Of a DNA stretch of 64,000 nt, positions 20,001 to 28,022 are shown piece by piece. Made by a program: the position numbers and the translations under genes. The notes beneath the pieces are model-generated. The model saw only the letters and a list, made by a program, of their open reading frames with translations. It did not search any database and was not told the origin of the DNA. The first letter of the stretch is position 1. Each line of letters opens with the position of its first letter. The DNA comes from Pseudaminobacter soli (ex Li et al. 2025) (GTDB taxonomy: Bacteria; Pseudomonadota; Alphaproteobacteria; Rhizobiales; Rhizobiaceae): contig NZ_PXYL01000003.1 in assembly GCF_003012705.1 (NCBI RefSeq), forward strand, positions 62,001 through 126,000. Reading direction: 5' to 3'.

Positions 20001-21788
20001 TCCGTCACGCACTTCGAAGGTGCGCTCGCTGATGACGCGGAAGCCCGCGTTTTCCAGGATCGGCACGCGCCGCGACAGCGCCACCGGCGCGCCGTGGTGA
20101 TAGATCTTCAGCGAAGCCTGCTCGGCCGTCTGGCCGTGATCGCGGTAGAAATCGATGGCGATCGGGTTCTCGGCACTGATCGTTGCGAGCTGGCCGGCAT
20201 CGACCAGTGCCTGCTCGGGCGTGAAGCTGTTGCGATAGCTGTCGGGGAAGCGGCCGGCGATCTTGGCAAGGCCGACATCGGCGCCGGATGCCGCTTCGGC
20301 TTCCGCCAGCGCGTCCTCCCAGGTCCGCACGATGTCGCGGATGGCCGCCTCGATCGTGGCCTGCTCGACCTCGGGCGTCTTACCTCCCGAACGGCCGATG
20401 ATGAAGTGAATGCGGGTCAGCCCGCCTTCGGGGAAGGCCGGGTAGTAGGCCGACAGCCGCCCCTCGAACACGGTCTTCAGATAGGTGCCGATCTTCTCGC
20501 GCACGTCCGAATCGTAACGGTCGCGCGGCACGAAGACGAGCACCGAGACGAAGCGGTCGAACTGGTCGACGCGCACCAGCGCGCGCACGCGCGGCCGCTC
20601 GATCAGGCCAAGGATGGCCTCGGCGTTCTTGCTCAGCGTCGGGATCGAGGTCTGGAACAGCTCGTCGCGCGGATAGCCTTCCAGCACGTTGATCAGCGCC
20701 TTGCCGGAATGGTCGGCGCGGTCGAAGCCGGAAGCGTCGAGCACGGTCTGCGCCTTGGAGCGCAGATAGGGGATCTTCATCACCGAGCGCGTGTAGGCGG
20801 TGGAGGTGAACAGGCCCACGATGCGCAGCTCGCCGGCCAGCCGCCCCTTCTCGTCATAGGTCTTGACGCCGATGTAGTCGAGATAGGCGCGCCGGTGCAC
20901 CACCGACTTGCCGTTCGCCTTGGTGACGATCAGCGGCTCGGGCCCGTGCAGGAAGGCACGGATTTCGGGCGTGGTGATGTTGTCGCCGTCGGCGTCGCGC
21001 CGCAGCACCAGCACGTCGGAGCTGGCGAGGATGCCGAGGCCGGGCTTGCCGGCGCGGTCGAGCGTTCCGGTCTTCTCGCCGCCGGTGTAGTGGAACTCGC
21101 GCATGCCGAGGAAAGTGAAATTGTCGTCGCGCAGCCATTCGAGGAAGGCGATAGCCTCGGCCACCGCATCCTTCTCCAGCGGAATCTCGCCATAGCGGAA
21201 TTGCGAGATCGCCTGGTCGAGCCGGGCCAGCATCGGCTTCCAGTCGGCAACGGCCAAATGCACTTGCGCCAGTACGTTGCGCAGCCGCTCCTCGAGGCCG
21301 GCTGCCTGCTCGTCGCTCAGCGCACGGATATGCACGTGCACGACGCTCAGCCGATCGGCGCCGCGCTCGTCTTCCTTGTGCGGGCCGCTTTCGCCCAGCA
21401 CTTCCTCGACCCCGTCCTTGCCATGGCGCACCAGCACCACCGGGTGGGTGACCAGCGAGGCCTCGCCGACGCTGTCGTTGATCTCGCCGAGGATCGAATC
21501 GAACAGGAAGGGCATGTTGTCATTGACGACGGTGACCGCCGTCAGCTGGCGCCCGTCGAGCTTGATCTCCGGATCGCGGTCGATGGCGATCACGGTCTCG
21601 CCCTTATGGTGGCCGGCGACGGCGCGTTCGGCCAGTTCCGCCGACCGCTTCAGAACGGATGCGTCATAGGCGGCGACGTCCTCGGACGGCGCCCGCGCCA
21701 GTAGATAGTCGGCAAGCCTGCCCGGCCGTTCGACGGCCTTTGCTGTCGGAGATGACTTATTGGTGGCGGTGGTGGCTTTGGTTGCCAT
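17001..21788 (-). CDS. gdhZ: Large NAD-specific glutamate dehydrogenase (180-kDa class)
   Basis: A 1,595-residue member of the GDH180 class, which interconverts glutamate with 2-oxoglutarate and ammonium using NAD. In alphaproteobacteria it mainly degrades glutamate. The long N-terminal half holds ACT-like regulatory regions. The catalytic part begins near the middle: GGLRWSDRAQDYRTEVLGL, VPVGAKGGFYPKRLP with the catalytic lysine region, and the Rossmann segment GVGDMSGDVFGNGML. A C-terminal helical domain follows. In Caulobacter the orthologue GdhZ also links metabolism to FtsZ control. It is monocistronic, with a strong terminator downstream. Length and domain order match the family. Confidence 0.95.
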   Translation of the reverse strand: MATKATTATNKSSPTAKAVERPGRLADYLLARAPSEDVAAYDASVLKRSAELAERAVAGHHKGETVIAIDRDPEIKLDGRQLTAVTVVNDNMPFLFDSILGEINDSVGEASLVTHPVVLVRHGKDGVEEVLGESGPHKEDERGADRLSVVHVHIRALSDEQAAGLEERLRNVLAQVHLAVADWKPMLARLDQAISQFRYGEIPLEKDAVAEAIAFLEWLRDDNFTFLGMREFHYTGGEKTGTLDRAGKPGLGILASSDVLVLRRDADGDNITTPEIRAFLHGPEPLIVTKANGKSVVHRRAYLDYIGVKTYDEKGRLAGELRIVGLFTSTAYTRSVMKIPYLRSKAQTVLDASGFDRADHSGKALINVLEGYPRDELFQTSIPTLSKNAEAILGLIERPRVRALVRVDQFDRFVSVLVFVPRDRYDSDVREKIGTYLKTVFEGRLSAYYPAFPEGGLTRIHFIIGRSGGKTPEVEQATIEAAIRDIVRTWEDALAEAEAASGADVGLAKIAGRFPDSYRNSFTPEQALVDAGQLATISAENPIAIDFYRDHGQTAEQASLKIYHHGAPVALSRRVPILENAGFRVISERTFEVRDGAAGSIFIHDMELENGFNKPIDLSDDGALFDEVFLSVWRGDADNDGYNALAQTAALTSSAIGILRAYGRYLQQAGIPQSQDFIAAALNRYPQIARALFELFVARFDPAVKDGEVTAMHLKASIKDALEQVPNIDDDTIIRRYLNLIEASVRTNHFVADTKEKGQSLAIKLDSRAIEGLPEPRPWREIFVYGPEVEGVHLRFGSVARGGLRWSDRAQDYRTEVLGLVKAQQVKNAVIVPVGAKGGFYPKRLPVGGSRDAVFEAGKAAYINFISSMLSVTDNIEGDHVVPPAGVTRRDGDDPYFVVAADKGTATFSDTANSISEAHGFWLDDAFASGGSAGYDHKKMGITARGAWEAVKRHFREMNRDIQTSPFTTVGVGDMSGDVFGNGMLLSEQTKLIAAFDHRDIFIDPDPDAAASFAERKRLFALPRSSWQDYDQTKLSAGGIIVSRNQKSVTLPAAAAKAIGLAKTTASPTEVIKAILKADVDLLWFGGIGTYLRGTGETNQEVGDRANDAIRITAAEARAKVIGEGANLGVTQRARIEFGLLGGRCNSDAIDNSAGVNSSDVEVNIKIALASAMRKGALTRPARNKLLAEMTDEVAELVLSNNYQQPLALSLQQKRGLADIAHQGRFMNALETRGLLDRAVEFLPSAAALAEREARGEPLTRAELGVLLAYAKIVLFSDIVGSDLLDDPHFERDLMGYFPEKMAKKYADEIKGHRLRREIIARVLANDVVNRGGPSFVNRLQEATGRSAADVVRAFVAVRAGFELPALYREIDALDNRIDGQVQIDLYQSVGRLIFVATNWYLRNAAGEAPIDQEIAALSEARRALEPKLAELLPAFNKARLADRRDGFVAAGAPEGLAERLALADVAELIPDISLVAQAAKSDIATAAKAFFAVSDVFRIARIEDAARTIMPSDYYDELALSRATDTIDVARRGIAVAALTGFGKAADPVAAWLEAGGGRVTRIRERLQGLTEGGDITVSRLSVASGLMSDLTGA

Positions 21789-22008
21789 GGTGCTGAAACT
21801 CTCCCCAACCCATGCAGTGGCTACGACTATCGTAGCAGATGACGCCTCTTTAGCGACACGCTGTTCGCGGGCAAGCGATAATTGCTTTGCTGCGGCGTAG
21901 CTTGTCGCTAATTCATTACTACGACCCGAAGATGACGCCTTCCAAGCGACGGAATTGCGGCATCACATTCAGGCGAAATGCCATATCCCCAGGCTGCTTG
22001 CCGAAGGC

Positions 22009-22620
22009 CTAACGCGCGGCGATTGCCGCGGCGGCGCCGGCCATGGTGGTGGCGCTCAGGCGGTTGGCAATACGCATGGCGTGCGGGCTCCGGAGCAGTC
22101 GCCGCGCCTGAGCGGCGGCAATCACCCAGGCGATATCGATGGCGATCAGCACGATCGCCATTGTCGCCGTGAGTTCCATCCAGCCGATCACGCTGACGCT
22201 TGCAAGGTCGATGATGGTAGGCAGAAGCGCCAGGTAGAACATCATGATCTTCGGATTGCCGAGCGTCACGGCCATACCGGCGAAGAAGAGCTTTGCGGGG
22301 GAATCGGCCCGCGGCATCTCCTCGGCACCGGTCGCCACCGGCGCGGTCCACATCTTCCAGGCCAGGAAGGCGAGATAGGCAACGCCCAGCCACTTCACGA
22401 TCACGAAGGCAAGATGGAATGTCTGCGCCACGAAGGCCAGGCCGAAAACGGCAAGCGTCAACCAGATCGCCTCGCCGATCCACATGGCGGCGAGGAATGG
22501 CAGGACATCCCGGAACCCCTTTGTGATTACGCGGGCCACCAGAGCGGCGATGCTCGGCCCGGGCGATCCCGCCGCGACCAGCAGTGCACCGGCAAAGATG
22601 AGAAGCGAGGTTAGCTCCAT
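22009..22620 (-). CDS. LysE/RhtB family amino-acid exporter
   Basis: A 203-residue inner-membrane exporter with about six hydrophobic helices. The N-terminal SPGPSIAALVARVITKGFR motif is the family signature (PGP followed by a loop with basic residues). GNPKIMMFYLALLP is the second conserved segment. The exported substrate (lysine, threonine, homoserine lactone or other) cannot be told from sequence. The chosen ATG has GGGAGA upstream in sense. It is preceded by a long intergenic region shared with typA. Confidence 0.88.
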   Translation of the reverse strand: MELTSLLIFAGALLVAAGSPGPSIAALVARVITKGFRDVLPFLAAMWIGEAIWLTLAVFGLAFVAQTFHLAFVIVKWLGVAYLAFLAWKMWTAPVATGAEEMPRADSPAKLFFAGMAVTLGNPKIMMFYLALLPTIIDLASVSVIGWMELTATMAIVLIAIDIAWVIAAAQARRLLRSPHAMRIANRLSATTMAGAAAAIAAR

Positions 22621-22858
22621 GCCCGATCTCCCGAACCGCAGTTGCCTCAAGACATTAGGCCCATCGCCGGCCGATGCAATGGGCGCGGGCGCGTAGTCAT
22701 CGGGCGGGCAGCGCGTCCACCGCCGGGAAATGTGGATGGATTTGGCGGAGTTCGGCGGACCGAGTGCCGCAAACCATTGAAATTGTTGTCTCCGGGAGAA
22801 AATCTCAGCTTCTTTTCTCCCCCACCTTTTCACCTCCCGCATAATCACCCGCATCGGC
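22621..22858. other. lysE upstream region with 9-bp hairpin
   Basis: No gene is seen. A perfect stem GGGAGAAAA/TTTTCTCCC lies at 22794-22802 and 22813-22821 with a 10-nt loop. The lysE promoter must lie here (minus strand), but no clear hexamers stand out. Confidence 0.5.
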
Positions 22859-22859
22859 C

Positions 22860-23095
22860 TCACCGGGAACACGGGTCATGAACCGGATGAACGTGGAGGG
22901 CGACGATGTCCGGGCTGGTGGCGCTAACGGTGGCGCTGCTGGGTGATGAACCCCCAAGTCCGGGCCCAGGGTGTGGCTGGCCGCGCGAATGCGGAGGCGA
23001 ACAAACCCAGGCAAGCGCATCGAACGGGCGGTCGAAGGACCGCAAGATTTACCTAAACGAGCGCGTCCGACGACCGCCCGTCTTCCCAGGTTCTT
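22860..23095 (+). ncRNA. Candidate structured RNA (or folded intergenic element)
   Basis: A 236-nt stretch without an obvious conserved gene is rich in pairing. CGGGCGGTCG (23025-23034) pairs perfectly with CGACCGCCCG (23071-23080). Inside, GGAC/GTCC and CGC/GCG pairs extend that stem. CCGC-GCGAAT-GCGG and CTGGG/CCCAG form further hairpins. A frame of 75 codons (ATG 22906, with GGAGG seven nt ahead) also runs through it, but its product looks like no known protein. The strand is uncertain. It does not match RNase P, tmRNA, SRP or 6S features that I can recall. Confidence 0.35.
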
Positions 23096-23151
23096 TGAAA
23101 TGGCCAGACGGTGAAAACCGGGCGTGGCAATGAATAGGTGCGTTCTTCGAG

Positions 23152-23170
23152 GCTCGCCCTCCGGGCGAGC
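23152..23170. repeat. REP-like hairpin
   Basis: GCTCGCCC-TCC-GGGCGAGC is a perfect 8-bp stem. It lies in a segment (about 23135-23235) with CTCAGCATGAGG and CCTCATGGTGAGG motifs, the style of palindromic repeats dispersed in rhizobial genomes. Confidence 0.7.
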
Positions 23171-23238
23171 ACCTCAGCATGAGGAAGCTTGGCGCGGCGA
23201 TAGCCCTCATGGTGAGGGTGAGGAATGGTGCGCGGAGC

Positions 23239-23289
23239 GCACGAAAAGCCAACGATTTGGCTTTTCGAATGACGAACGCCCGGAGCCAT
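23239..23289 (-). repeat. 51-nt repeat, copy B (inverted partner at 10575-10625)
   Basis: Exact reverse complement of 10575-10625, with the same 11-bp hairpin at its core. It sits just beyond the typA terminator. Diverged similarity extends left to about 23209. Confidence 0.9.
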
Positions 23290-23296
23290 CCCCAAA

Positions 23297-23324
23297 TGAA
23301 AAGGGCGGGGAATTCCCCGCCCTT
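23297..23324 (-). terminator. Terminator of typA
   Basis: AAGGGCGGGG-AATT-CCCCGCCCTT (23301-23324) is a perfect 10-bp stem. On the minus strand it is followed by a short T-run (complement of 23297-23300). It lies 7 nt after the typA stop. Confidence 0.85.
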
Positions 23325-23330
23325 AAAGAC

Positions 23331-25160
23331 TTACGCAGCGCCGAGCGTCGTCTTGGCCTTTTCGAACCGCTTGCGATCGTTCGGGTCGAGATGAAGCTTG
23401 CGCAGGCGGATCGACTTCGGCGTCACCTCGACCAGCTCGTCGTCCTGGATCCAGGACAGCGCGCGCTCCAGCGTCATGCGGATCGGCGGGGTCAGCTTCA
23501 CCGCCTCGTCCTTGCCGGCGGCGCGGATGTTGGTGAGCTTCTTGCCCTTGAGCACATTCACCTCGAGGTCGTTATCGCGGGAGTGAATGCCGATGATCAT
23601 GCCCTGGTAGACCTTCACGCCGGCGTCGATGACCATCGGGCCGCGGTCTTCCAGGTTGAACAGCGCATAGGCCACCGCTTCGCCCTGGTCGTTGGAGATC
23701 AGAACGCCGTTGATGCGGCCCGGCAGCTCGCCCTTGTAGGGCTGGTAGGCGTGGAACAGGCGGTTCATCACCGCCGTGCCGCGCGTGTCGGTGAGCAGCT
23801 CGGACTGGTAGCCGATGAGGCCGCGCGTCGGCGCATGGAACACGAGGCGCTGACGGTTGCCGCCCGAGGGGCGCAGCTCGGTCATGTCGGCCTTGCGCTC
23901 CGACATCTTCTGCACGACGACGCCGGCATGTTCCTCGTCCACGTCGATGACGACTTCTTCGATCGGCTCGAGCAGCTGGCCGTTCTCGTCCTTCTGCATG
24001 ACGACGCGCGGACGCGACACGGCAAGTTCAAAGCCTTCGCGGCGCATGGTCTCGATGAGAACCGCAAGCTGCAGTTCGCCGCGGCCGGAAACGTAGAAGG
24101 AATCCTTGTCGGCCGATTCCTCGATCTTCAGCGCAACGTTGCCCTCGGCCTCCTTGAGCAGGCGGTCGCGGATGACGCGGCTGGTGACCTTGTCGCCTTC
24201 GGTGCCGGCGAGCGGCGAGTCGTTGACCAGGAAGGACATGGTGACGGTGGGCGGATCGATCGGCTGGGCGGCCATGGCTGCCGAGACGCTCGGGTCGCAG
24301 AAGGTGTCGGCGACGGTGCCCTTGGAAAGGCCGGCAATGGCGACGATGTCACCCGCCTGCGCTTCCTCGATGGGCTGGCGATCGATGCCGCGGAAGGCGA
24401 GGATCTTGGAGACGCGGCCATTTTCCAGCAGCGTGCCGTCATGGTGCAGAACCTTGACCGGCTGGTTGGGCTTCAGCGTGCCGGCCTCGATGCGGCCGGT
24501 GATGATGCGGCCGAGGAACGGATTGGCTTCCAGGATGGTGCCGATCATGCGGAACGGGCCTTCGGCGACCTTGGGCTCCGGCACATGGTCGAGCACCAGA
24601 TCGAACAGCGGCGCCAGGGCCTGGTCCTTCGGGCCTTCCGGGTTAGCGGCCATCCAGCCGTCGCGGCCCGAGCCGTAGAGGATCGGGAAGTCGAGCTGTT
24701 CGTCGGTGGCGTCGAGGGCTGCGAAGAGGTCGAACACCTCGTTGATGACTTCCTGGTGACGGGCGTCCGGACGGTCGATCTTGTTGATCGCAACGATGGG
24801 CTTGAGGCCGACCTTGAGCGCCTTGCCGACCACGAACTTGGTCTGCGGCATCGGGCCCTCGGCGGCGTCGACCAGCACGATGGCGCCGTCGACCATGTTG
24901 AGGATGCGCTCGACCTCACCGCCGAAGTCGGCGTGGCCGGGGGTATCGACGATATTGATGCGGGTGTCTTTCCATTCGACCGAAGTGGCCTTGGCCAGAA
25001 TGGTGATGCCGCGTTCCTTTTCGATATCGCCCGAGTCCATCACGCGTTCTGCCACGCGCTGGTTCTCGCGCACGGAGCCGGATTGCTTCAGGAGCGCATC
25101 GACCAGGGTCGTCTTGCCATGGTCGACGTGCGCGATGATCGCGATATTACGGAGTTTCAT
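23331..25160 (-). CDS. typA: Ribosome-associated GTPase TypA/BipA
   Basis: A translational GTPase of the EF-G superfamily involved in 50S assembly and stress or cold adaptation. It is 609 residues long, the usual length. Motifs: G1 AHVDHGKTT (10-18), G3 DTPGH (72-76), G4 NKID (126-129), then EF-G-like domains III and V and the TypA-specific C-terminal domain (ending near [19 protein letters not shown]). The start ATG lacks a GGAGG site; the leader instead contains ACCTCCT, an anti-SD-like sequence. It is preceded by the dcp terminator and followed by its own terminator. Confidence 0.96.
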   Translation of the reverse strand: MKLRNIAIIAHVDHGKTTLVDALLKQSGSVRENQRVAERVMDSGDIEKERGITILAKATSVEWKDTRINIVDTPGHADFGGEVERILNMVDGAIVLVDAAEGPMPQTKFVVGKALKVGLKPIVAINKIDRPDARHQEVINEVFDLFAALDATDEQLDFPILYGSGRDGWMAANPEGPKDQALAPLFDLVLDHVPEPKVAEGPFRMIGTILEANPFLGRIITGRIEAGTLKPNQPVKVLHHDGTLLENGRVSKILAFRGIDRQPIEEAQAGDIVAIAGLSKGTVADTFCDPSVSAAMAAQPIDPPTVTMSFLVNDSPLAGTEGDKVTSRVIRDRLLKEAEGNVALKIEESADKDSFYVSGRGELQLAVLIETMRREGFELAVSRPRVVMQKDENGQLLEPIEEVVIDVDEEHAGVVVQKMSERKADMTELRPSGGNRQRLVFHAPTRGLIGYQSELLTDTRGTAVMNRLFHAYQPYKGELPGRINGVLISNDQGEAVAYALFNLEDRGPMVIDAGVKVYQGMIIGIHSRDNDLEVNVLKGKKLTNIRAAGKDEAVKLTPPIRMTLERALSWIQDDELVEVTPKSIRLRKLHLDPNDRKRFEKAKTTLGAA

Positions 25161-25263
25161 ATGGGTTCCGAGGAGGTTTGGCAGGACCAGCCGTCGGCAC
25201 GCCCCGCGTTTGACTTGCGCGCGCTCTTACATGGTTTTTCGCAAATGCGAAAGGGGCACGGGC

Positions 25264-25287
25264 AAAACGGCCCGCAGAAACGGGCCG
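25264..25287 (-). terminator. Terminator of dcp
   Basis: Read on the minus strand: CGGCCCG, loop TTTCTG, CGGGCCG, then TTTT. The plus-strand arms are 25268-25274 and 25281-25287. It begins about 48 nt after the dcp stop and insulates dcp from typA. Confidence 0.8.
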
Positions 25288-25334
25288 CCGACCGTCAAAG
25301 AATATCGTCAGGGCAAATGGAGTCGGCGGAGCCC

Positions 25335-27389
25335 TCAGACCAGCCCGCGCTTTTCCATCATCGCGTCCGGCGTCGGCATCTTGCCCCGGAAATGCGTGTA
25401 GAGCTCTTCCGGGTCGGCCGAACCGCCCGCCGAATAGATGTATTTGCGCAGCCGCTCGGCCATGGCCGGGTCGAAGGCATTGCCGGTTTCCTCGAAGGCG
25501 GAGAATGCGTCGGCATCGAGCACCTCCGACCACATGTAGGAGTAATAGCCGGCCGAATAGCCCTCGCCCGAGAACACGTGCTGGAAATGCGGCGTGCGGT
25601 GGCGCATGGCAATCGTGTCGGGCATGTTGAGCGCCTTGAGCGTCTCCGCCTCGAAGGCGAGCGGCTCCTTCGGAGCATCAGCGCGTGCGTGATAGGCCAT
25701 GTCGACCAGCGCGGATGCGGCGAACTCGACCGTGGCAAAGCCCGCGCCAAAGGTCTTGGCCGCCAGCATCTTGTCGAGCAGCTCCTTGGGCATCGGCTCG
25801 CCGGTCTTGAAGTGCAGCGCATGCTTTTCCAGCACCTGCGGCACAGTCAGCCAGTGCTCGTAAAGCTGCGAGGGCAGTTCGACGAAGTCACGCGACACGG
25901 AAGTGCCCGAGACCGACGGCCAGGTGACATTGGTCAGCATGCCGTGCAGCGCATGGCCGAACTCGTGGAACAGCGTCTTGGCCTCGTCGAGCGAAAGCAG
26001 AGCGGGCTCGCCCTCCGCCGGCTTCGCAAAGTTCATGATGTTGTAGATGATCGGGCTGGAGCCCTTGCCCAGCTTGTAGCCGGATTGCAGCGAGCTCATC
26101 CACGCGCCCGAACGCTTAGAGGCCCGCGCGAAATAATCGGCCAGGAACAGGGCGCGGTGGCTGCCGTCGGCGTTCTTCACTTCGAAGACCCGCACATCAG
26201 GATGCCAGGCCGGTATGCCCTTTTTCTCGACGAAGCTGACGCCGAACAGCCGGTTGGCGACGTCGAAGCAAGCATCGATGACGCGCTCGAGCTGGAGATA
26301 CGGCTTCAGCTCCGCCTCATCGAAGGCATATTTTTCGGCGCGCAGCTTTTCCTGATAGTAGCGCCAGTCCCAGGCAGCGAGCTTGTCGTTGGAGCCGGAG
26401 GCGGCGGCGATGCGCTGCAGCTCGGCCTCGTCGGCTGTCGCCTTCTCGCGTGCCTTGTCCCAGACGGGTTCCAGAAGCGCCATCACGGCGGACGGCGTCT
26501 TGGCCATGGTGTCATCGAGCTTCAGCGCCGCATAGCTTTCGTAGCCGAGCAGCTTTGCCTTTTCGGCGCGCAGCGCCAATGTCTTGCGAACGATCTCCGC
26601 GTTGTCGGTGGCGCCGCCATTCTCGCCGCGCATGATGAAGGCCCTGTAGGCCTTTTCGCGCAGGTCGCGGCGCTCGGAGAAGGTTGTAAAGGGCTCGTAG
26701 ATCGAGCGCGACAGCGTCACCGCATAGCGCCCCTTCTGGCCGCGCGACTCGGCTGCCTGGGCCATAGCGCTCTTCACGAATTCCGGCAGGCCGGCGAGGT
26801 CGTCCTCGTCAAGGAACATCGCCCAGTCCGCCTCGTCGGCCAGCACATTCTGCCCGAAATGCGCGCCGAGACCGGCAAGCTCTTCGTTGATCGACGCCAG
26901 CCGCTTCTTGCCTTCCTCGTCGAGCCTCGCGCCGGCGCGAACAAAGCCCTTCCAGGTCTTTTCCAGAACCCGCAGCGTCTCGGCATCGAGGCCGAGCGTG
27001 TCGCGGCGCTGGTAGAGATCGTCTATGCGGGCAAAGAGTTTTGCGTTCATCGAGATCGCCGAATAGTGCCGCGCCATCTTCGGCGAGATATCGCGCTCCA
27101 GCGCCTGGATGGTCTTGTTGGTGTGGGCCCCTGCCCGGCACCAGAAGATCGCCGAGACACGGTCCAGCGCATCGCCCGAAAGCTCCAGCGCGGCAAGCGT
27201 GTTTTCGATCTTCGGCTTTTCAGGGTTTTCGGCGATCGCCTTGATCTCGGCGTCATGCGCCTTGAGCGCCACCTCGAAAACCGGAGCGAAATCGCCATCG
27301 CCGATGCGCGAAAAGTCCGGCAGGCCGAGCGGCCCGCTCCACAGCGTCAGCGGATTGCTTTTCAGGTCGACGGCGGTTTCGGAAGACAT
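25335..27389 (-). CDS. dcp: M3 family metallopeptidase (peptidyl-dipeptidase Dcp-like)
   Basis: A zinc peptidase that removes C-terminal dipeptides from short peptides during protein and peptide recycling. It is 684 residues long, close to E. coli Dcp, and collinear with it along its length as far as I can recall. The zinc motif HEFGHALHG begins at residue 475, within ITLFHEFGH-like context ([10 protein letters not shown]). Downstream [20 protein letters not shown] and the [13 protein letters not shown] motif contribute substrate-binding tyrosines. There is no signal peptide, so it is cytosolic. Start MSSETAV at 27389; no strong ribosome site is visible. It is divergent from marR. Confidence 0.93.
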   Translation of the reverse strand: MSSETAVDLKSNPLTLWSGPLGLPDFSRIGDGDFAPVFEVALKAHDAEIKAIAENPEKPKIENTLAALELSGDALDRVSAIFWCRAGAHTNKTIQALERDISPKMARHYSAISMNAKLFARIDDLYQRRDTLGLDAETLRVLEKTWKGFVRAGARLDEEGKKRLASINEELAGLGAHFGQNVLADEADWAMFLDEDDLAGLPEFVKSAMAQAAESRGQKGRYAVTLSRSIYEPFTTFSERRDLREKAYRAFIMRGENGGATDNAEIVRKTLALRAEKAKLLGYESYAALKLDDTMAKTPSAVMALLEPVWDKAREKATADEAELQRIAAASGSNDKLAAWDWRYYQEKLRAEKYAFDEAELKPYLQLERVIDACFDVANRLFGVSFVEKKGIPAWHPDVRVFEVKNADGSHRALFLADYFARASKRSGAWMSSLQSGYKLGKGSSPIIYNIMNFAKPAEGEPALLSLDEAKTLFHEFGHALHGMLTNVTWPSVSGTSVSRDFVELPSQLYEHWLTVPQVLEKHALHFKTGEPMPKELLDKMLAAKTFGAGFATVEFAASALVDMAYHARADAPKEPLAFEAETLKALNMPDTIAMRHRTPHFQHVFSGEGYSAGYYSYMWSEVLDADAFSAFEETGNAFDPAMAERLRKYIYSAGGSADPEELYTHFRGKMPTPDAMMEKRGLV

Positions 27390-27488
27390 CGGCAGCTCTC
27401 TCTCATGGCGAATGGTCTGGCGGGTCGGATGCCGTTGCAAACAGGCAACCTCGACCGATGTAAGGCGGCGACCTGCCCGGTGCAACTC

Positions 27489-27517
27489 TTGACGCCGCCA
27501 AGACCATTTCCTAAGGA
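27489..27517 (+). promoter_or_regulatory. Candidate marR-MFS promoter
   Basis: TTGACG (27489-27494) and TAAGGA (27512-27517) are spaced by 17 bp. The predicted transcription start (about 27524) falls at the left arm of the inverted repeat described next. Confidence 0.5.
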
Positions 27518-27523
27518 CACCTG

Positions 27524-27547
27524 ATAATAAGGGAGTCTTACTATTAT
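27524..27547 (+). promoter_or_regulatory. Candidate MarR operator overlapping start codon
   Basis: ATAATA (27524-27529) and TATTAT (27542-27547) form a 6-bp inverted repeat with a 12-bp spacer, and TAAG/CTTA pairs inside. It covers the ribosome-site region and the first bases of the ATG (27546). It is AT-rich in otherwise GC-rich DNA, as MarR sites often are. Confidence 0.45.
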
Positions 27548-28022
27548 GCCCTACAAGGTGAACCCGGACAGCTTTGGCTTCCTCGTCACCGACGTGTCGC
27601 GGCTGATTCGTGCCGAGATGGATCGGCGCATCGGCGAAGCCGGGCTTGGCCTGACGGCCGCCGAAGGCCGCACGCTCTCGCATGCCGCCCGCGCCGGCGT
27701 GGTGCGCCAGAACGTGCTGGCCGAGCGCATGGGCGTCGAGGCGATGACACTGAGCGCGACGCTCGATCGTCTCGAGGCACAAGGGCTGATCGAGCGGCAG
27801 CCCGACCCCACCGACCGCCGCGCCAAGCTCGTGCACATCACCGGGAAGGCGGACGAAATTCTGGAGCGCATGGCGCCCATAAGTGCCGCGCTGCGCGCCG
27901 ACGCCTCACTCGGCATGGCCCCGGACGACTGGGACCGCCTGCTCGACCTTCTCAAGACCGTGCGCGCCACGCTGTCGGCCGCGAAATCCGAACTGGCCGC
28001 CAAGGAAAGCACGCCTGAATGA
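27546..28022 (+). CDS. MarR family transcriptional regulator
   Basis: A 158-residue winged-helix regulator. The DNA-binding part is seen in ARAGVVRQNVLAERMGVEAM followed by the wing QPDPTDRRAKLVHITGKA. Dimerisation helices lie at both ends. It probably represses its own operon and releases DNA on binding a phenolic or other lipophilic drug. The stop overlaps the next gene (an MFS drug exporter) by 4 nt, the usual MarR-efflux pairing. AT-rich dyad symmetry overlaps its start. It is divergent from dcp. Confidence 0.9.
   Translation: MPYKVNPDSFGFLVTDVSRLIRAEMDRRIGEAGLGLTAAEGRTLSHAARAGVVRQNVLAERMGVEAMTLSATLDRLEAQGLIERQPDPTDRRAKLVHITGKADEILERMAPISAALRADASLGMAPDDWDRLLDLLKTVRATLSAAKSELAAKESTPE

Noticed and set aside
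18123-21704. A 1,193-codon open frame on the plus strand
   Set aside because: It is antisense to gdhZ. In GC-rich DNA the complementary frame of a long gene often lacks stops; its composition (His/Arg/Gln-rich) resembles no protein family.
22860-23095. RNase P, tmRNA, 6S or SRP RNA
   Set aside because: The conserved words of these RNAs (for example AGGAAAGTCCGG of RNase P, the GGAA tetraloop region of SRP) are absent, so only a generic structured-RNA candidate is reported.
23124-27524. A 1,466-codon open frame on the plus strand
   Set aside because: Antisense to typA and dcp, crossing both genes and their terminators; a GC-rich shadow without family motifs.
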